From Sphingomonadales bacterium (GTDB lineage Bacteria > Bacteroidota > Bacteroidia > Flavobacteriales_D > Crocinitomicaceae), in NCBI GenBank assembly GCA_016872115.1, contig VHBC01000021.1, positions 1-42,997 on the forward strand: DNA of 42,997 bases, in the 5' to 3' direction. The notes under the pieces are model-generated. The model was not told where the DNA came from and ran no database searches. It was given only the letters and a program-made list of their open reading frames with translations. Every line of letters starts with the position of its first letter. The first letter of the stretch is position 1. This document shows, piece after piece, positions 8,360-18,555 of the stretch. Both the position numbers and the translations under genes were made by a program.

Positions 8360-11300
8360 TGAGGTCAAAACGAAGTGTAACACCTGTTTTTAGGTTGCCT
8401 GTTGGGTAGCTTAAAGAAACTTTTGGCGTATTGATAAACTGTTCGTAATAGAAAATAGCGCTCAGGTATTCGTTAAGTTTATAGTTGGCATCTAACTTGA
8501 AACTAACGGTAGTTTGCCCTGCGGTAGCCATATTGGTATTTTCAACTACTTTGCGAATCACCGTTGCGTTGTCTCTGAAAGAGAAATTCACATTGATCAG
8601 TAGGTCGCTGGCATCAACGCTCTTGACCAATTTCAATTTAGGTACGTTGATCACAGTACCGACAACAATTTCCTGACCAAGTGTTTCGGTAACTTGATTG
8701 TTGTTGAGTGACAAAGTAGCCTGACGGTCCTTTTTGTACTCAAAATTGGTGGTGATGTTTTTGTTGCCAATTTTCCAAGTGGCCAACATCCCAATAAGCG
8801 GCGAAAAGCGCTCAGTGATTGTAATGTTTTGTACTTGCATTGGGGCAATGAAGTTGTTGTTGAGGTCAAAGGCCGTAGGCGATCCGTTGGCATCGAGCGT
8901 AGCATTAAGATTGGTTTGCATGCCATTTACTGAAACAGATGAAGAATAGCCATGGTTGAGTTTGAATGATTTAACTACGTCTTTGGCAAATTCGAATTTG
9001 CTGAGGCCAGCGTAGTTGATCGTCCAGTTAGGTAAAGGAAGGTTACTTTTTGGATTGATATTTTGACTATTGACTGCTGAATTTGTGTAGGCCGTTAAGA
9101 AAGAACCAATCACGACCTCTTGCTGGGTAGCCGAGTAACCGTCGTAGTAGCCGTTTGGCAATGAACTTGAATTGGCGTTCGTGGCACCAATTAATTGAGA
9201 AACTTGCTGACTATTATTGAGCATTTGTTGGAAAATTGGAGAGCGGAAAGAGCTGTCCATTTTGGCAAAGGCGGTGCCCCAAGAGATCGTCGTATAAGTT
9301 AAAGTACTGCTTTCAAAACGGCTTTGGTTTTCAAATGCTGCAGTACTCGGGTTCCAACGGTAAAACTCACCGGCTTGGGTGCTGAAGTTGCGAGACACAT
9401 TGAGGTTGATGTTGAGGTCTTTAATCGGTTCGAGCGTTGCCTTCAATTGCAGGTTTGCAGTATGATTGATCATGAACTGCTTGTTGAGGTTTTCGTTTTG
9501 CACCAACCAGCTATTATCACGGGCGTATTCGCCCACATGATAGCCTGTTTCGCGACCAAAAATATCGTAGGCTTGCTTGCCAAAAACAAAAGAACTGAGC
9601 CCTAGTGTATTGGCGTTCATACCGAGAACGCTTGATTCTTGGTTGTACCCAGGTAACATGGTGCCATCAGAAAGCGTATAGGTTCCTGAGATACTGCGCA
9701 CACTCATGAGCAAACGTGCCAAAGTGCCAAGAACAGGATTGATTTCTTCGTTTTCTTTGGCTTTCAGTGCTTCTTCGCGCGCTTGTTTGCGCTCAAACTT
9801 GGCGAGTTGTCGTTCGTATTCTTTGCGCTCTTTTTCGGTCATTTCTTCGAGCGGTTTTTTAGGCTTGAATTCAGGTTTTTTAGGTGGACCACCTTTTCCT
9901 GGCTGTGCTCCGCCAGCGCTAGTTTTGGCCGAATTGGTTTTGGCCCCTTTGCCATCGGCAAGCACCCGTTTGAAGTAGGGGACTTTGTTGTAAAGCGTAA
10001 CCAAATTACCTTGAGCGGTCATATTGATTGACCGCGAGTTTTGAATGGTGTTTCCAAATTCGGCTTGTCCAAGAGGTGCGCGCTGCCAATTGTAGGTTCC
10101 CGAATATTTGACATTAGAGGAAAGCCACGAGGTGACTGGTAATTTATCAAATGGCAAGGTATAGCTCAATGAATAATTATGGGTGTAGTCCATGGTGCGA
10201 CCAAAGGTGTTCATTTGGGAGCGAATGGAATCCATAAACTCTTGATAGCCCTCTGGGTTGGTGCGGCGGTCTACACCGTGGTTGCCTTCTTCAAAAATAG
10301 AGCGGTTGTTTGCAGTAAAAGTTGTTTTGAAGGCTTTGGTAAGGTCATAACCAACTTGATAGTTGCGATTCCAATCAAAGCGTTTCAAATAAATGGGATC
10401 AAAGTCATATTCTGGCACTACGATATTACGAACTTGTCTTTCGTTGTAAATACGTGAATAATCGTTGGTGAAAGTGATGTTTTTAGGCAAGTAGTACAAA
10501 TTGAAATCCTTAATGGGTTTTAGCCATGGATTTTTTTGTGCTGGCTCCCACTTTTTAAATGGTTCCCATGGTTTACCAGCAAACGTATAGTTGTAATTGA
10601 GTGCGCCAGTCCAAGTGCGCGTCATGTCAGATTTGATATTAAAATCACGTTTGATGTTTTCTGCAAAGGCATAGGTAGCAGACCAGTTAGAGATACTCCA
10701 GAATTGTGGTTTGGTGCCAGCTTTTGCTTCTTTACGAACGTTCGTGAAGTTATACGAACGGCGTTCAGTGAAATCTTGTCCGAGTTTCATGCGCTCTTTG
10801 CGGGTAGCGATATCGTAATTAGACAATTTAATGTCTGGGTTGAAAGGATCGTATTCTGGATTAATGACACCAATCGAATAGCCGTAATAGAAAGGCAATG
10901 AAACGCGCGCTTGCTTGCCAAAGAATTGTCCTAGTTGCATAGTGGTGCTGATATCGGCACCCATGCGCTGGTTGCGCTGGCGATCTTGGACTCGGCTGTC
11001 AATGGCTCCCCAGTTGATACCAGAATAATTTCCTGCTGCTTGAACCGTAGCAAAATCAGCGAGTTGGAGTTGCATTTGGCCCACGGCAGCTGAACCACCG
11101 TCACTGACAAAATCGGTGAGGCGCATTTCGTTGACCCAAACATTTACACATTCGGCATCGCCGTTGTCTGGCCCCCATGTATTATCTGGATCGGACTTAG
11201 ATGGGTTTCTAACGCCGACCATAATGGTTTTAATTGCTTGGAGATTCGGACTCCCTTTGACTTTGATGTGATTATTCGGGTTATTCGGGTCGACGGTTTC

Positions 11301-14300
11301 ATATTCGACAATACTCGAAACACCAGGAACACCTTGCTCTAATTTGGTATTGCGTTCCATCTTGAGTTCCAAAAGTTTATCAAATTCTATTTCGATGTTA
11401 TTGGCATTTGGCCAGATGAGGTCAGGATTGGTGGTACTCCAATCCGTTACTTTCATAGGAAGTTCATATTCATAGTAATTATCAACATAATCCGTTCCGA
11501 GGCGCACGAATACAGTAAGCTCGTTGTCTTTGAGTTGATTTTGTACCACAGACTCTGCATGCACAAACATTTTGAGTTTTTTGTAGGTACGCACATCAAA
11601 TTGTACGTTGCGATATGCTGCACGGGCATCGCCGTCCTGAAGATTACAAACTTCCAGTACGAGTGACTGCTCGTTCATTTGGCGTTGATATACTTGTGAA
11701 GGGTCAATTTCACGGGTAATACCCGGTGGCACAACATAATTAATCGGTTGACGCTGTGCGTTTTCTTCAATATTGAGCGCAGCTATATTAAAAGACGTAA
11801 GGTTAGGGTCGGTTTGAACGCTGAGGCCAGGTTGGGTAAGGTCTAGGAAGTAACGACGCCATTCGCCGCGCACAAATTCAAGACGCGCAAAACGCAAAAC
11901 AACTGGTTCATCAAAACCTTTCATGTAGACGCGCATGAAGCGAATTGATCTGAAATCTTGGATTCCATTGACGCGTTTTTCAAAATCGCGGATTGGCACC
12001 TTGAATTGGTACCAAGTTTCTGTCTTGGTGCCATTTTGGTAGACCTGTTTGTTGGTGATGAAGTTGCTCCCTACATTTTGTAAGTCATTTGGCCTGAGGC
12101 TAACGCGGTATTGGAAGTAAGCTTCTGATTCGGAAAGATTGTTGTCTTGGTTAATGTCCTCGATGTCTGGAAAGTTGGAAGCAATAGTTGGGTATCCCAT
12201 GGTGTTTGCGGTATCCGACATTTCGGTAGTAGGCGAGTTGCCTTGCATGCCGTTGTAGCGTTTGTAGCGTTCGAGGATGTTGAGCTTGGCGTTGTCGTAG
12301 TTGTCGTCGAGGTAGTAGTTGTAGTCGTCGGTAGATGGATCGGCAATCATGCGGGCTTTTGCCGACGGACTTAGTGTGTTGTTATTTTGGACCCAATTCA
12401 CAAACGCGGCATAGCTTTGTGCTTCGGCGGCGTTGTCCCAGCCATCGAGGCCGACATCTTGCTTGATGCGCGACGCTGGGTCGTTCGCAAAAGCATTTAC
12501 CACCACTTGTTGGGTTGAAATTCGGCCCCAAAGCGTGGTGTCGATGTTGTCTAGTAAAACGGGATCTGAATTAGGGGGCAAACCATGCTCAAAACTTTTG
12601 CGAGAGTCGGGCAGGATATCTTCGGAAATATTGCCTAAGTTGAAGTAGAGGTCACCACCGGTCATTGGGATGTTTGGATTTTGATTTTCGGCATCTTCGT
12701 TAAAAGGGTCCAATAACCAAAATTGAATGAATTCGATATTTGCCAATTCAAAGTCATTGGTGGTGAGGCCGCGCATGATGCCGCCCCAACGCTCTTCAGG
12801 ATTGGTAAAACGCCCTAGAGAATCAATAGTTGCTGTGGTGTCGTAGTTGTACATCCCGCGCTCAGCCGGATAGTAAGCGAGGTCTAAAACGTTGATATTG
12901 GTAATTGATCCGTATTGCAATTGCAAGTTCGGGAAGATATCGGTCATTTGGATCAGGCGCATGCGGCTATCATAAAGCATGGTAGGGTCTTGCTTGATGT
13001 GCGCAGGTGTCAGTTGATTGCTCTGATAAAAAACGGGGTCAATGGTGTACCACGAAAGATTGGCGCGTTTGTAGCCTGCACTGAGGTCTTTTTTGGCTGC
13101 TTCCGGGAATAAATCGGGTTGTCCTTGCGGTACCGAAGCCAAACGCCATGCGGCAATGCTTTTGAGGTCAATGGCGCTTTGTGAGGCTTCAAAATCGTCG
13201 ATGTAGGAAGTTCCTTCTTTGTTAATGGCGCGCGGCTGACCAGGTCTTAGGGTAGCGACCTCGCCGGACATGGAGAGCGTAGACATTGTGCTGGTGGAAA
13301 TCACCGGTAAAAGGTCGACAAGTCTGGTGAGTACAGGTACGTTGGTGCGGAATGCAAAATCGGCACCCAATACATTATTCTTAAAGGGTTCACTGCCAAA
13401 ATCTACTTTTTGGGTTACAGGGCGCTCCATCATGCGCAACCAAGTGGCGCCAACTTTGAAGTTTTCATTGATGCGGTATTGGTAGCGGCCACCGATCATG
13501 GAGCGAGCTTGGAAACCAAAAACAGAATTAGATTCGATTGAAATTTTAATAGGTGTATTGGATTCCAGGATACCCGTATTGAGGATTTTCACACGGCTAA
13601 ATGCGTAGTCAACTGTGTAGTCGACGCCTTCTACCAAGCGCATACCACCGGCTGTGACAACAACGGCCCCTTGCGGAATATTCATTACGTTAAGTGGAAT
13701 CTCAGAAGAAATAGACGATTGGAATTCGCCTTTAAACACAAAGCGGTTTTTGCTCGGAATTTGTTGGGCAGCTGTTTTGGTAGAGTCGTAGAGTTCGGTG
13801 TAAGAAAGTTGATTGACGTAGAGCGCAGGTACACCTGCCTCAGTGAGTTTTTCAGCTAGGGTTTTCCCAAAAGGTTCTACCGTTGTAAAGAAAATACGGC
13901 CATTTTTACGGTTAATGGTACCTCCGTTATCGATTTTGTTACCTACTACATTGAATGGTGCAAAATCGAAAACACCATCCGAAAAAGGTTGGTTGTTTTG
14001 ATTGATTTTATCCATTTCAAGTAAGGTGACAATTTGTTTTTTATCAATGCCATCAAAAGGCAAGAAAGGTTGTAGTACCGAAGTTTCGCGGTTGTTGTAA
14101 TAGATATCGATTTTGAAACCGAGCTGGTCTACTTGATAGGCACCAATGGAGTAGACGTTTTTCATCATGAGGTCCCAAATTTTATTTTTAGGATTGGTGA
14201 TGGTCGGTTTGATGAGTTTCAAAATGAGTGCCTCCTGGCCATTGGCGCCATCGGTAGAGAATTCACCCACTTGATAAGTCTGACCACGGTAGGTATATTC

Positions 14301-15662
14301 GTAGGCAACTGCTAAGACTTCGTCGTTATTGAGTGCAGTATTCAATGAGATATAGCCGAGTAAGGCATTATAGGTATATTCATTCTCGTTGAGTTTGCGC
14401 GCGTTTTCAACTTTTTCGTAGTCGACGGCTTGGTTGAAGGGTCCCGGTGAATTTACCTGGGCGCTGAGTGCGAGTACCGCATTGGAGAAACCACGCACTA
14501 GCGGTTGGGCTGCAGCCCAGTCGTAGAGGCCGTTGGCCTGATTGTCTGGCAGTTCTTGGCTGCTGTAATTGCCCGGATTCCCCTGACAATTAGTTGCTTT
14601 TGCCTCACCGAGGTCGGAAAAGGCAACGATATTGCGTGTGTTTTCGGTAATACTACTGCGGTTGGTTACCCAGACTTCTATTCGGGTAATAAAAGTTGTT
14701 GAATTCACCACAGGCAAAGAAGCCATTGCGGTATCGTAGTGCTGTTGGTGGTACAAATTAAGGAAGTAATGGCGATTGGCTTCGTAGTTGTCTGCGGTAA
14801 TTTCAAATTTTTGCACCTGAGCCTTTCCAGTAACGTTGATTTCAGTGCGTTTACCTTTTGATTGTGCCAATATAAAATCAACTGTTGAGCGTCCAAATTT
14901 GAGTTGGGTTTTGAAACCAAAAAGGGTTTGGGAACTGGGAATCAAGGTTGTGGGAAGTTCTAAACTGACTTGCCCGAGGGCAATTTTTTGAAGGATATCG
15001 TCTTCTTTTCCGGTGCGTTCAAGTTTGGAAATGTTTTCGAAATCGAAGTTAGCACGCGTGTTGTATTTCATGTTCACCTTCATGTTGGTCCCGATTTGGC
15101 CGGTGATGTCCATGTTGATGTTTTGATTGAAATCAAAGCGCGTGATGTTGCGTTGGCGCATGGGTAAGATAGGATTGTCTACACGAGAATGATTGGCACC
15201 AAGCGATATTTCTAGGTTGCCTCCTGGTGTAATGGTAATTTGATCTGAGCCAAAAAAGCTTTCGAATGCCTTTGAGCCAATTTTGATGGGTAGTTCAAAT
15301 GTGCGGTTTTCGGCGCTTTCTTCAGCTACTATTTCTTTCCAGTCTAATGAGAAACTCTTTTTTTCTTCGTAAAGAAGATATTCTTCGAGTGTCATGGCTT
15401 GTGGCGGCCTAAAATAGGTGTCCTTGCCAATGATATCGCGAAAAACGAAACTACCAGTTTGGGGGTCGTAGACGATCGTTTGGTTCAGGTTTGTAGGGTC
15501 GCCAAGGTCAAAACTTTGCGGCAAGTTTTGGAAGGGATTGAGTGGATTGGTGATCGGAAAAGGCAAAGTGGGTTCTTGACCAAATGCTTCTTCCATGGAG
15601 AAAAACACCATTAAAAGCATAAGGCAAAAAGAGAAATATTTCTTCCAGTAGTTGTGTTGCAC
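8346..15662 (-). CDS. sprA: SprA/Sov, outer-membrane translocon of the type IX secretion system
   Basis: At 2438 residues this matches the ~2400 usual for SprA, the giant single-chain barrel through which T9SS cargo crosses the outer membrane. The start is a GTG at 15662, two bases after the ruvA stop. It gives QHNYWKKYFSFCLMLLMVFF, a signal peptide cleaved near AFG-Q. Family landmarks: the N-terminal NPLNPFQNLPQSFDLGDP and MTLEEYLLYE region, the ILERYKRYNGMQGNSP motif near residue 1125, many amphipathic strands, and a terminal strand TGVTLRFDLNG. Residues ~1900-1975 are a Lys/Pro/Glu-rich low-complexity and coiled-coil insert (GPPKKPEFKPKKPLEEM), presumably a loop outside the barrel. It probably exports the peptidase at 24138-26552 and perhaps other surface proteins. 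Confidence 0.97.
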   Translation of the reverse strand: MQHNYWKKYFSFCLMLLMVFFSMEEAFGQEPTLPFPITNPLNPFQNLPQSFDLGDPTNLNQTIVYDPQTGSFVFRDIIGKDTYFRPPQAMTLEEYLLYEEKKSFSLDWKEIVAEESAENRTFELPIKIGSKAFESFFGSDQITITPGGNLEISLGANHSRVDNPILPMRQRNITRFDFNQNINMDITGQIGTNMKVNMKYNTRANFDFENISKLERTGKEDDILQKIALGQVSLELPTTLIPSSQTLFGFKTQLKFGRSTVDFILAQSKGKRTEINVTGKAQVQKFEITADNYEANRHYFLNLYHQQHYDTAMASLPVVNSTTFITRIEVWVTNRSSITENTRNIVAFSDLGEAKATNCQGNPGNYSSQELPDNQANGLYDWAAAQPLVRGFSNAVLALSAQVNSPGPFNQAVDYEKVENARKLNENEYTYNALLGYISLNTALNNDEVLAVAYEYTYRGQTYQVGEFSTDGANGQEALILKLIKPTITNPKNKIWDLMMKNVYSIGAYQVDQLGFKIDIYYNNRETSVLQPFLPFDGIDKKQIVTLLEMDKINQNNQPFSDGVFDFAPFNVVGNKIDNGGTINRKNGRIFFTTVEPFGKTLAEKLTEAGVPALYVNQLSYTELYDSTKTAAQQIPSKNRFVFKGEFQSSISSEIPLNVMNIPQGAVVVTAGGMRLVEGVDYTVDYAFSRVKILNTGILESNTPIKISIESNSVFGFQARSMIGGRYQYRINENFKVGATWLRMMERPVTQKVDFGSEPFKNNVLGADFAFRTNVPVLTRLVDLLPVISTSTMSTLSMSGEVATLRPGQPRAINKEGTSYIDDFEASQSAIDLKSIAAWRLASVPQGQPDLFPEAAKKDLSAGYKRANLSWYTIDPVFYQSNQLTPAHIKQDPTMLYDSRMRLIQMTDIFPNLQLQYGSITNINVLDLAYYPAERGMYNYDTTATIDSLGRFTNPEERWGGIMRGLTTNDFELANIEFIQFWLLDPFNEDAENQNPNIPMTGGDLYFNLGNISEDILPDSRKSFEHGLPPNSDPVLLDNIDTTLWGRISTQQVVVNAFANDPASRIKQDVGLDGWDNAAEAQSYAAFVNWVQNNNTLSPSAKARMIADPSTDDYNYYLDDNYDNAKLNILERYKRYNGMQGNSPTTEMSDTANTMGYPTIASNFPDIEDINQDNNLSESEAYFQYRVSLRPNDLQNVGSNFITNKQVYQNGTKTETWYQFKVPIRDFEKRVNGIQDFRSIRFMRVYMKGFDEPVVLRFARLEFVRGEWRRYFLDLTQPGLSVQTDPNLTSFNIAALNIEENAQRQPINYVVPPGITREIDPSQVYQRQMNEQSLVLEVCNLQDGDARAAYRNVQFDVRTYKKLKMFVHAESVVQNQLKDNELTVFVRLGTDYVDNYYEYELPMKVTDWSTTNPDLIWPNANNIEIEFDKLLELKMERNTKLEQGVPGVSSIVEYETVDPNNPNNHIKVKGSPNLQAIKTIMVGVRNPSKSDPDNTWGPDNGDAECVNVWVNEMRLTDFVSDGGSAAVGQMQLQLADFATVQAAGNYSGINWGAIDSRVQDRQRNQRMGADISTTMQLGQFFGKQARVSLPFYYGYSIGVINPEYDPFNPDIKLSNYDIATRKERMKLGQDFTERRSYNFTNVRKEAKAGTKPQFWSISNWSATYAFAENIKRDFNIKSDMTRTWTGALNYNYTFAGKPWEPFKKWEPAQKNPWLKPIKDFNLYYLPKNITFTNDYSRIYNERQVRNIVVPEYDFDPIYLKRFDWNRNYQVGYDLTKAFKTTFTANNRSIFEEGNHGVDRRTNPEGYQEFMDSIRSQMNTFGRTMDYTHNYSLSYTLPFDKLPVTSWLSSNVKYSGTYNWQRAPLGQAEFGNTIQNSRSINMTAQGNLVTLYNKVPYFKRVLADGKGAKTNSAKTSAGGAQPGKGGPPKKPEFKPKKPLEEMTEKERKEYERQLAKFERKQAREEALKAKENEEINPVLGTLARLLMSVRSISGTYTLSDGTMLPGYNQESSVLGMNANTLGLSSFVFGKQAYDIFGRETGYHVGEYARDNSWLVQNENLNKQFMINHTANLQLKATLEPIKDLNINLNVSRNFSTQAGEFYRWNPSTAAFENQSRFESSTLTYTTISWGTAFAKMDSSFRSPIFQQMLNNSQQVSQLIGATNANSSSLPNGYYDGYSATQQEVVIGSFLTAYTNSAVNSQNINPKSNLPLPNWTINYAGLSKFEFAKDVVKSFKLNHGYSSSVSVNGMQTNLNATLDANGSPTAFDLNNNFIAPMQVQNITITERFSPLIGMLATWKIGNKNITTNFEYKKDRQATLSLNNNQVTETLGQEIVVGTVINVPKLKLVKSVDASDLLINVNFSFRDNATVIRKVVENTNMATAGQTTVSFKLDANYKLNEYLSAIFYYEQFINTPKVSLSYPTGNLKTGVTLRFDLNGLK

Positions 15663-15664
15663 GA

Positions 15665-16240
15665 TTACAGTAGTCTAAGCCCTTCTTTGATCAGTTGTTC
15701 GACGGTTTGGTTTCCAGTATCAATTTTATCCAATACTTTTTCGGCTGATTTTTTATCAAAACCAAGCGAAACTAATGCAATTAACGCATCAAATCGATTT
15801 CTATTGTTTGAAGAGAAGATATTCTCTGTGCCCAGCTCCATTTTCGAGACTTTTCCCTTGAGGTCAATGATGACGCGTTGCGCCGTTTTGGTGCCAATTC
15901 CTTTAATTTTTTGAATGCTTACAACGTCTTCTGACAAGATGGCTTGGGCAATTTCTTCTGGTGTCATCGAAGAAAGCATGATCAGTGCGGTGTTTGGCCC
16001 AATGCCTGAAACACTGATGAGGTGCCCAAACATTTCGCGTTCTTCTTTGGTTGCGAAACCATATAAAATATGGGCATCTTCCCGAACAATCAGTTTGGTG
16101 TGTAAAACAATGGCTTCGTCGTTGGGTAAAGCCGAGAAGGTATTGAGTGATATCTTGACTTCATAGCCAACCCCCGCGCACTCAATGAGGAGGTCAGTAG
16201 GGTTTTTCTCGATGAGACGGCCGTTGAGTCTAGAAATCAT
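15665..16240 (-). CDS. ruvA: Holliday junction branch-migration protein RuvA
   Basis: RuvA tetramers bind the Holliday junction and load the RuvB motor during recombination repair. The 191 residues show the N-terminal OB fold (MISRLNGRLIEKNPTDLLIECAGVGYEV), then two helix-hairpin-helix motifs (SGIGPNTALIML and KGIGTKTAQRVIIDL), an acidic linker and a small C-terminal domain (RFDALIALVSLGFDKKSAEKVLDKI) that contacts RuvB. The ATG at 16240 overlaps the maeB stop by 4 bases, and the stop is two bases from the sprA GTG. The ruvA-sprA order is also known from Flavobacterium. Confidence 0.97.
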   Translation of the reverse strand: MISRLNGRLIEKNPTDLLIECAGVGYEVKISLNTFSALPNDEAIVLHTKLIVREDAHILYGFATKEEREMFGHLISVSGIGPNTALIMLSSMTPEEIAQAILSEDVVSIQKIKGIGTKTAQRVIIDLKGKVSKMELGTENIFSSNNRNRFDALIALVSLGFDKKSAEKVLDKIDTGNQTVEQLIKEGLRLL

Positions 16241-18507
16241 TTGTCTTGGCTTTGGGCATCAATAACTGCAATTTTGATCATGCTGATGATTTCTCTGACA
16301 CTAGCGCCTAGCTGCAATACATGCAACGATTTGCGCATTCCAAGAAGAATAGGCCCAATGGCGTCGTGTTCATTGGTTGTTTGCAAGAGTTTATAAGCGA
16401 TGTTTCCGGCAGACAAGTTAGGGAAAATCAGGGTATTGACTTCTTTATTCGCTAAAAATGAGAAAGGGAATTTTTCGTTCATGAGTTCGCCATTAAGTGC
16501 AAAATTGGCTTGCATTTCGCCGTCTACAACGAGATTAGGCTGGGTTTCGTGTAAGATACGAACGGCTTTGGCCATTTTTTCTGGGTCTTCTCCAGGAGAC
16601 GAACCAAAGTTAGAGTAACTCAAGAGGGCAATACGTGGCTGCACTTGTAGGCGACGGATGAACTTAGCAACATTGACGGTAATTTCAGCGATTTCTTCCG
16701 CACTAGGGTTCAGGTTCACGGTGGTGTCTGCTAAGAATAACGGACCCTTTTTGGTATTGAGGATATACATTCCGGCAATCGTATTTACTTCTTTTTGAAG
16801 CCCAATAGTGCTGATTGCAGGACGCAATACCGAACGATAGCTACGTGTGAGGCCTGTGACCATGGCTTCTGCTTCGCCCATATTGAGCATCATAGCACCA
16901 AAATAGTTGCGTTCGCGCATGAGGCTGATGGCTTCATATTCTGTAATTCCTTTACGTTTGCGCAGTTCAAAGAATTCTTTTCCGTATTGGTTGCGACGCG
17001 CTTCTTCGTCATCGGATTTACAATCGATGATTTGAACATCGGGAATTTCAATGCTGTATTCGGCCATGAGGTCCAAGATGCGCTGTTTTTTACCAAGTAG
17101 AATCGGGAAAGCGACACCTTCTTCGTAGGCTTGTTGGGCTGCCTTTAGGATTTTGATGTTGTCACCTTCAGGGAAAACAACTGTTTTGGGACTGCCTTGT
17201 GCTTTGGAGGTGATATTGCGTTGAAGTTTGTTGTCAAGTCCCAAGCGGCTTTTGAGCTGGTTTTCGTATTCTTCCCAGTTTTCGATAGGCTCTTGGGCCA
17301 CCCCAGATTCCATGGCTGCGCGGGCTACTGCCGGTGCAACATAATAAATCAAACGCGGGTCGAGTGGTTTGGGAATAATTTGTTCGCGACCAAAAGAAAT
17401 ATTTTTACCGCCGTAAGCCTCAATGACTTCTTCTGGTATGGTTTCTTTGGCAAGTGCAGCAATGGCTTTGACCGCTGCTAATTTCATTTCTTCATTGATG
17501 GTAGTGGCGCGTACATCCAAAGAGCCTCTGAAGATGTAGGGGAAGCCGAGTACGTTATTGACCTGATTGGGGTGGTCAGAGCGACCAGTGGCCATGATGA
17601 TGTCTTTGCGCACCGAAGTAGCTTCTTTGAAGGAGATTTCCGGTTCTGGATTGGCCAAGGCAAAGACAATTGGATCTTTGGCCATACTCGCAATCATTTC
17701 TTTTGTTACCAAACCGGCTTTTGACAAGCCTAAAAAGACATCTGCACCCTTAAAGGCCGCCTCAAAATCGAGGTCTTTTTTGTGGGTGGCAAAGGTTTGT
17801 TTCATGTCGTCGAGGTCGGTACGGCCTGCATGAATAAGACCACGAGAGTCATACATAAAAACATTTTCTGGCTTCACACCAAGGCGGTGATAAAGCTGGA
17901 TACATGATACGGCAGCTGCACCTGCTCCTGAGACGACGATTTTAATTTTTTCGATTTTCTTTTTGGCTAGTTCCAGTGCATTGAGTAGCGCTGCAGCACT
18001 GATGATCGCAGTGCCGTGTTGGTCGTCGTGCATGATGGGGATGTCGAGCTCTTCTTTAAGTCGGCGTTCTATCTCAAAAGCTTCTGGCGCTTTAATATCC
18101 TCCAGATTGATGCCACCAAAAGTGGGGGCAATGGCCTTAACCGTTTGGATAAAAAGTTCTGGGTCTTTGGCGTCCACTTCGATGTCAAAAACATCGATAT
18201 CGGCAAATATTTTAAACAAGAGCCCCTTTCCTTCCATGACTGGTTTAGCGGCCTCTGGTCCGATATCGCCAAGTCCTAGAACGGCTGTTCCGTTGGAAAT
18301 GACGGCAACCAGATTGCGTTTGGCGGTGTAATTGTAAACCTCTGCTTTGTTTTCAGCAATGCGCAAACAAGGTTCGGCTACGCCCGGTGAATAGGCCAAA
18401 GAGAGGTCTCTTTGAGAGGCGTATGGTTTGGTAGGAATCACTTCGATTTTCCCTGGACGGCCAGAGGAGTGGTAATCTAGCGCGTCTTGCTTCCTTATTT
18501 TTGACAT
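16237..18507 (-). CDS. maeB: NADP-dependent malic enzyme with C-terminal phosphotransacetylase-like domain
   Basis: The enzyme decarboxylates malate oxidatively to pyruvate and makes NADPH. The 756 residues match the MaeB size (E. coli ~759). Residues ~1-425 are the malic enzyme: SLAYSPGVAEPCL near the start, then MHDDQHGTAIISAAALLNAL and a Rossmann GAGAAAVSC. Residues ~430-756 are a phosphotransacetylase domain (VVFPEGDNIKILKAA, FLADTTVNLNPSAEEIAEI, NIAYKLLQ). In characterised MaeB proteins this domain is not a working Pta but binds acetyl-CoA as an allosteric signal. A TAnnTTTG box lies 24 bases upstream, so a promoter inside the sucAB-maeB gap is likely. The stop overlaps ruvA. Confidence 0.96.
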   Translation of the reverse strand: MSKIRKQDALDYHSSGRPGKIEVIPTKPYASQRDLSLAYSPGVAEPCLRIAENKAEVYNYTAKRNLVAVISNGTAVLGLGDIGPEAAKPVMEGKGLLFKIFADIDVFDIEVDAKDPELFIQTVKAIAPTFGGINLEDIKAPEAFEIERRLKEELDIPIMHDDQHGTAIISAAALLNALELAKKKIEKIKIVVSGAGAAAVSCIQLYHRLGVKPENVFMYDSRGLIHAGRTDLDDMKQTFATHKKDLDFEAAFKGADVFLGLSKAGLVTKEMIASMAKDPIVFALANPEPEISFKEATSVRKDIIMATGRSDHPNQVNNVLGFPYIFRGSLDVRATTINEEMKLAAVKAIAALAKETIPEEVIEAYGGKNISFGREQIIPKPLDPRLIYYVAPAVARAAMESGVAQEPIENWEEYENQLKSRLGLDNKLQRNITSKAQGSPKTVVFPEGDNIKILKAAQQAYEEGVAFPILLGKKQRILDLMAEYSIEIPDVQIIDCKSDDEEARRNQYGKEFFELRKRKGITEYEAISLMRERNYFGAMMLNMGEAEAMVTGLTRSYRSVLRPAISTIGLQKEVNTIAGMYILNTKKGPLFLADTTVNLNPSAEEIAEITVNVAKFIRRLQVQPRIALLSYSNFGSSPGEDPEKMAKAVRILHETQPNLVVDGEMQANFALNGELMNEKFPFSFLANKEVNTLIFPNLSAGNIAYKLLQTTNEHDAIGPILLGMRKSLHVLQLGASVREIISMIKIAVIDAQSQDK

Positions 18508-18530
18508 TGTGTTTGCAAATTTTAGAAAGG

Positions 18531-18538
18531 CAAATATA
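18531..18538 (-). promoter_or_regulatory. Promoter -7 box (TATATTTG) for maeB-ruvA-sprA
   Basis: TATATTTG on the minus strand matches TAnnTTTG exactly, in the 48-base gap between sucB and maeB. A start site about 5 bases downstream would give a leader of roughly 18 bases. No TTG at the -33 position was found, so the call rests on the -7 box and its position. Confidence 0.45.
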
Positions 18539-18555
18539 CGAAAAGCAATCCGTAT

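Noticed and set aside
12240..12345. GT/GTC-rich, microsatellite-like stretch
   Set aside because: It encodes the Asp/Tyr/Asn-rich segment before the conserved ILERYKRYNG motif of SprA, so codon composition explains it.
18069..18331. Overlapping open frames on both strands inside maeB
   Set aside because: Their translations show no domain or start context, and the maeB frame is intact and strongly family-like.
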